Assembly: GCF_037154085.1 (NCBI RefSeq)
Contig: NZ_JBANRM010000003.1
Location: 62,001-126,000, forward strand
Length of the DNA: 64,000 bases
DNA from: Andeanibacterium fulvum
GTDB lineage: Bacteria; Pseudomonadota; Alphaproteobacteria; Sphingomonadales; Sphingomonadaceae
Direction: 5' to 3'
In this document: positions 62,040 through 64,000 of the stretch, piece by piece
Position numbering within the stretch: position 1 is the stretch's first letter
Layout: each line of letters starts with the position of its first letter
Notes under the pieces: model-generated
Databases searched by the model: none
What the model saw: only the letters and a program-made list of their open reading frames with translations
What the model was told of the DNA's origin: nothing
Translations under genes and position numbers: made by a program

Positions 62040-62717
62040 ATGACAACAGGCCAAAAGGCTCACCAGCCCGTCGCACGGATTCAGCAGAATGTTCTGGCCG
62101 TGTCCGAACGTCGGCTCCTCAACTGGATATGCGCGAGGCTGCCCGCGTGGGTTACGCCCGATATATTGACCGGGACCGGCGTTGTCGGGGCCTTCGCGAT
62201 CTTTGCCGGATATGCCCTGAGCACCTTCGGCGTTTATTGGCTGTGGCTGGCGATCGCCGGTTACTTCATCCAGTGGTTCGGCGATTCACTCGACGGCAGC
62301 CTTGCCCGGTTCCGCAAGATCGAACGGCCGCGCTTCGGCTATTTCATCGATCACAGCTGCGACGGGTTGACCCTGCTGCTGATCCTCGCCGGCATCGGCC
62401 TCAGCCCCTATGTTTCCTTCAACGTCGCCATGGTGACGCTCGCAGGCTATCTCCTGCTGTCTATCCACGCCTTCCTTGCCACGCATGTGCTGGGCGAAAT
62501 GCGCCTGTCCTATCTCGCGATGGGCCCCACGGAGCTTCGCTTCGTGTTGATCGGCACCACCTTCGTGATGATGGGCATGGGCTATGATCGGGACTGGTTC
62601 GCCAACGTATCGGGCTTTGACCTGACGTTTGGCGGGGCAGGCGCGCTGATGATCCTGCTGTTCGTGATCCAGACGCTGAAAACCGCGAAGCAACTGGCTG
62701 CGGAAGAGCGCCGGTAA
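62040..62717 (+). CDS. CDP-alcohol phosphatidyltransferase family protein
   Basis: A 225-residue membrane protein of about six helices with the family site DGSLARFRK...GYFIDHSCDG: the pattern D-G-x2-A-R-x9-G-x3-D-x3-D, in which the segment between R and G is nine residues, slightly longer than the most common eight. The enzyme swaps CMP for an alcohol on CDP-diacylglycerol or a related substrate. The specific lipid cannot be assigned. It is divergent from folP by 114 bases. Confidence 0.87.
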   Translation: MTTGQKAHQPVARIQQNVLAVSERRLLNWICARLPAWVTPDILTGTGVVGAFAIFAGYALSTFGVYWLWLAIAGYFIQWFGDSLDGSLARFRKIERPRFGYFIDHSCDGLTLLLILAGIGLSPYVSFNVAMVTLAGYLLLSIHAFLATHVLGEMRLSYLAMGPTELRFVLIGTTFVMMGMGYDRDWFANVSGFDLTFGGAGALMILLFVIQTLKTAKQLAAEERR

Positions 62718-62741
62718 TCCGGCGCCCTTCCCGCGCGATCA

Positions 62742-63875
62742 TCAGTCCTCAATAGTCAGCAGGTAGAGCTGGCGCAACGCGTCCAGCGGCTTCACTTCGC
62801 CCTGGTGTTCCATGTGCCAGAAGGTCCAGCCGTTGCAGCTGGGCGCGCCCTGCAAATTCTTGCCCACGCCGTGGATCGAGCCGGTTTCCGTACCCGAGAT
62901 GACCGAGCCGTCTGCCCGCACCTGCGCGTGGAAGCGGCCCTTCTTGTCGAACAGGGCAGTGCCCGGCGCGATCAGCCCGGCTTCCACCAGCGCGCCGAAG
63001 GCTACGCGCGGCGCGTCCTTGCGGCTCTGCATCGTCTTCAAGGCGCTTTCATCGAGGGGCAGGGCCATCTCGATACGTTCCAGCGCGGCTTCACGATAAG
63101 TGCCTTCGCGCTCGCAGCCGATCCATTCGCGGCCAAGGCGCTTGGCGACCGCACCGGTGGTGCCCGTGCCGAAGAACGGGTCGAGCACGACGTCGCCCTT
63201 CTCCGTGGTGGCCAGCATCACGCGATAGAGCAGCGCTTCAGGCTTCTGGGTAGGGTGGACCTTTGACCCGGCCTTCTTCAGGCGTTCCTGCCCGCTGCAG
63301 ATCGGGATCACCCAGTCACTGCGCATCTGAAGTTCGTCATTCAACGTCTTCATCGCGCGATAGTTGAAGTGATATTTCGCCTTCTCGCCCTGCGAGGCCC
63401 AGATCAGCGTCTCATGCGCATTGGTGAAACGCGTGCCCCGGAAATTGGGCATCGGGTTGGACTTGCGCCAGATGATGTCGTTCAGGATCCAGAAGCCCAG
63501 ATCCTGCAGGATCGCGCCGACGCGGAAGATGTTGTGATAGGAACCGATCACCCACAGCGACCCGTCCGGCTTGAGCACGCGGCGCGCCTCGGTCAGCCAG
63601 TCGCGGGTGAAATCGTCATAGGCCTTGAAGCTGTCGAACCGGTCCCAATCGTCGGTCACCGCGTCAACATGGCTCCCGTCGGGACGATTGAGATCGCCCC
63701 CCAGCTGGAGGTTATAGGGCGGATCGGCGAAGACCATGTCCACGCTCGCCGCAGGCAGGCTACGCATGGCCTCGATGCAGTCGCCGGTCAGGATCGTGCT
63801 GAGCGGCAGTTCGGGCCTTGCGGCAATATCAGTCTTTCGCGCGGTAGTGCGCGGCCTTGTCAGGACTTGAACCAT
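62742..63875 (-). CDS. ccrM: Cell-cycle-regulated GANTC adenine methyltransferase (CcrM type)
   Basis: A 377-residue beta-class N6-adenine methyltransferase. The catalytic motif is FADPPYNLQLGGDL near residue 50, the SAM motif I VVLDPFFGTGTTG lies in the second half, and a C-terminal extension of about 80 residues (FGALVEAGLIAPGTALF and IHGVGKNLQGAPSCNGWTFW) matches the CcrM DNA-binding tail. In Caulobacter CcrM methylates GANTC once per cell cycle. The start is the ATG at 63875. Five GANTC sites sit within 120 bases upstream. Confidence 0.95.
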   Translation of the reverse strand: MVQVLTRPRTTARKTDIAARPELPLSTILTGDCIEAMRSLPAASVDMVFADPPYNLQLGGDLNRPDGSHVDAVTDDWDRFDSFKAYDDFTRDWLTEARRVLKPDGSLWVIGSYHNIFRVGAILQDLGFWILNDIIWRKSNPMPNFRGTRFTNAHETLIWASQGEKAKYHFNYRAMKTLNDELQMRSDWVIPICSGQERLKKAGSKVHPTQKPEALLYRVMLATTEKGDVVLDPFFGTGTTGAVAKRLGREWIGCEREGTYREAALERIEMALPLDESALKTMQSRKDAPRVAFGALVEAGLIAPGTALFDKKGRFHAQVRADGSVISGTETGSIHGVGKNLQGAPSCNGWTFWHMEHQGEVKPLDALRQLYLLTIED

Positions 63876-63907
63876 CAAAAAATACCCCTGTACTTGTCCA
63901 CAAGGGT

Positions 63908-63992
63908 GAATCCTCGCGAGTCCCGCGTCAACCCACGAGTCGCTCGCCATGCGGCGAGCCGAGTCCATGCTCCGACGAGAACGAAAAGAGTC
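63908..63992 (-). promoter_or_regulatory. Cluster of five GANTC sites upstream of ccrM
   Basis: GANTC occurs at 63908-63912 (GAATC) and as GAGTC at 63918-63922, 63937-63941, 63961-63965 and 63988-63992. Five sites in 85 bases is far above the one per 256 expected by chance. Methylation of GANTC near the ccrM promoter controls its timing in Caulobacter, so the cluster may be the promoter's methylation switch. No -10/-35 pair is certain because the window ends here. Confidence 0.65.
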
Positions 63993-64000
63993 CCACACAC

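Overview
The window is chromosomal DNA from a high-GC alphaproteobacterium, most likely of the order Sphingomonadales (Novosphingobium, Erythrobacter or a relative). The evidence is the rpmF-plsX-fabH-ihfA-merR order, an atpHAGDC operon with a very short epsilon subunit, a split pntA1/pntA2/pntB transhydrogenase, an aa3-type oxidase subunit IV peptide, a CcrM-type GANTC methyltransferase, aerobic CobT, DUF6152, and several families of intergenic palindromic repeats of the kind common in sphingomonads. The assignment rests on gene content and order; no marker rRNA lies in the window.

Layout. 1-7.3 kb: the end of a DinG-like helicase gene, a SixA-like phosphatase, the lipid/ribosome operon rpmF-plsX-fabH-ihfA-merR (minus strand), MAPEG and metallo-hydrolase genes, and an S24 (LexA-like) repressor with twin palindromic operator candidates facing a two-gene operon of unknown function. 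8-23 kb: dehydrogenase, cysS, EamA exporter, tal-cobT, DUF4197, priA, a gluzincin-TPR protein, ada and a membrane-anchored trypsin-like protease. 23-28 kb: the complete F1 ATP synthase operon, closed by a strong terminator. 28-30 kb: three consecutive genes for exported proteins (DUF6152, an unknown, an SMP-30-like beta-propeller). 30.5-40 kb: a surface-glycan region with a GT-C transferase, two tandem EamA exporters, a GtrB-like GT2, a large polytopic protein, a flippase-like UPF0104 protein, a methyltransferase and a GT4. 40-47.7 kb: an orphan CpaF ATPase, DUF3788, alcohol dehydrogenase and cytochrome c, a TMEM165-type Mn exporter behind a yybP-ykoY manganese riboswitch, a YjhX/GNAT pair resembling E. 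coli yjhX-yjhQ, an EamA exporter and an entericidin-like lipoprotein. 47.8-53.5 kb: DUF938, HTATIP2-like and dGTPase genes, a racemase, and two exported proteins. 53.5-57.6 kb: the pnt operon, split by a VOC gene and by a DUF559 gene boxed between inverted palindromic repeats. 57.8-64 kb: an NtrC-type regulator with GAFPGA in place of GAFTGA, an SLH-like protein, SDR, folP, a CDP-alcohol transferase, and ccrM with five GANTC sites packed just upstream.

Most of the window is ordinary chromosome. The parts most worth a second look are the repeat-boxed DUF559 gene, the S24 module with its two operators, the YjhX/GNAT pair with a hairpin-rich leader, the Mn riboswitch, the GANTC cluster before ccrM, and the altered sigma-54 contact loop. 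No CRISPR array, tRNA, rRNA, prophage or insertion sequence transposase was seen.
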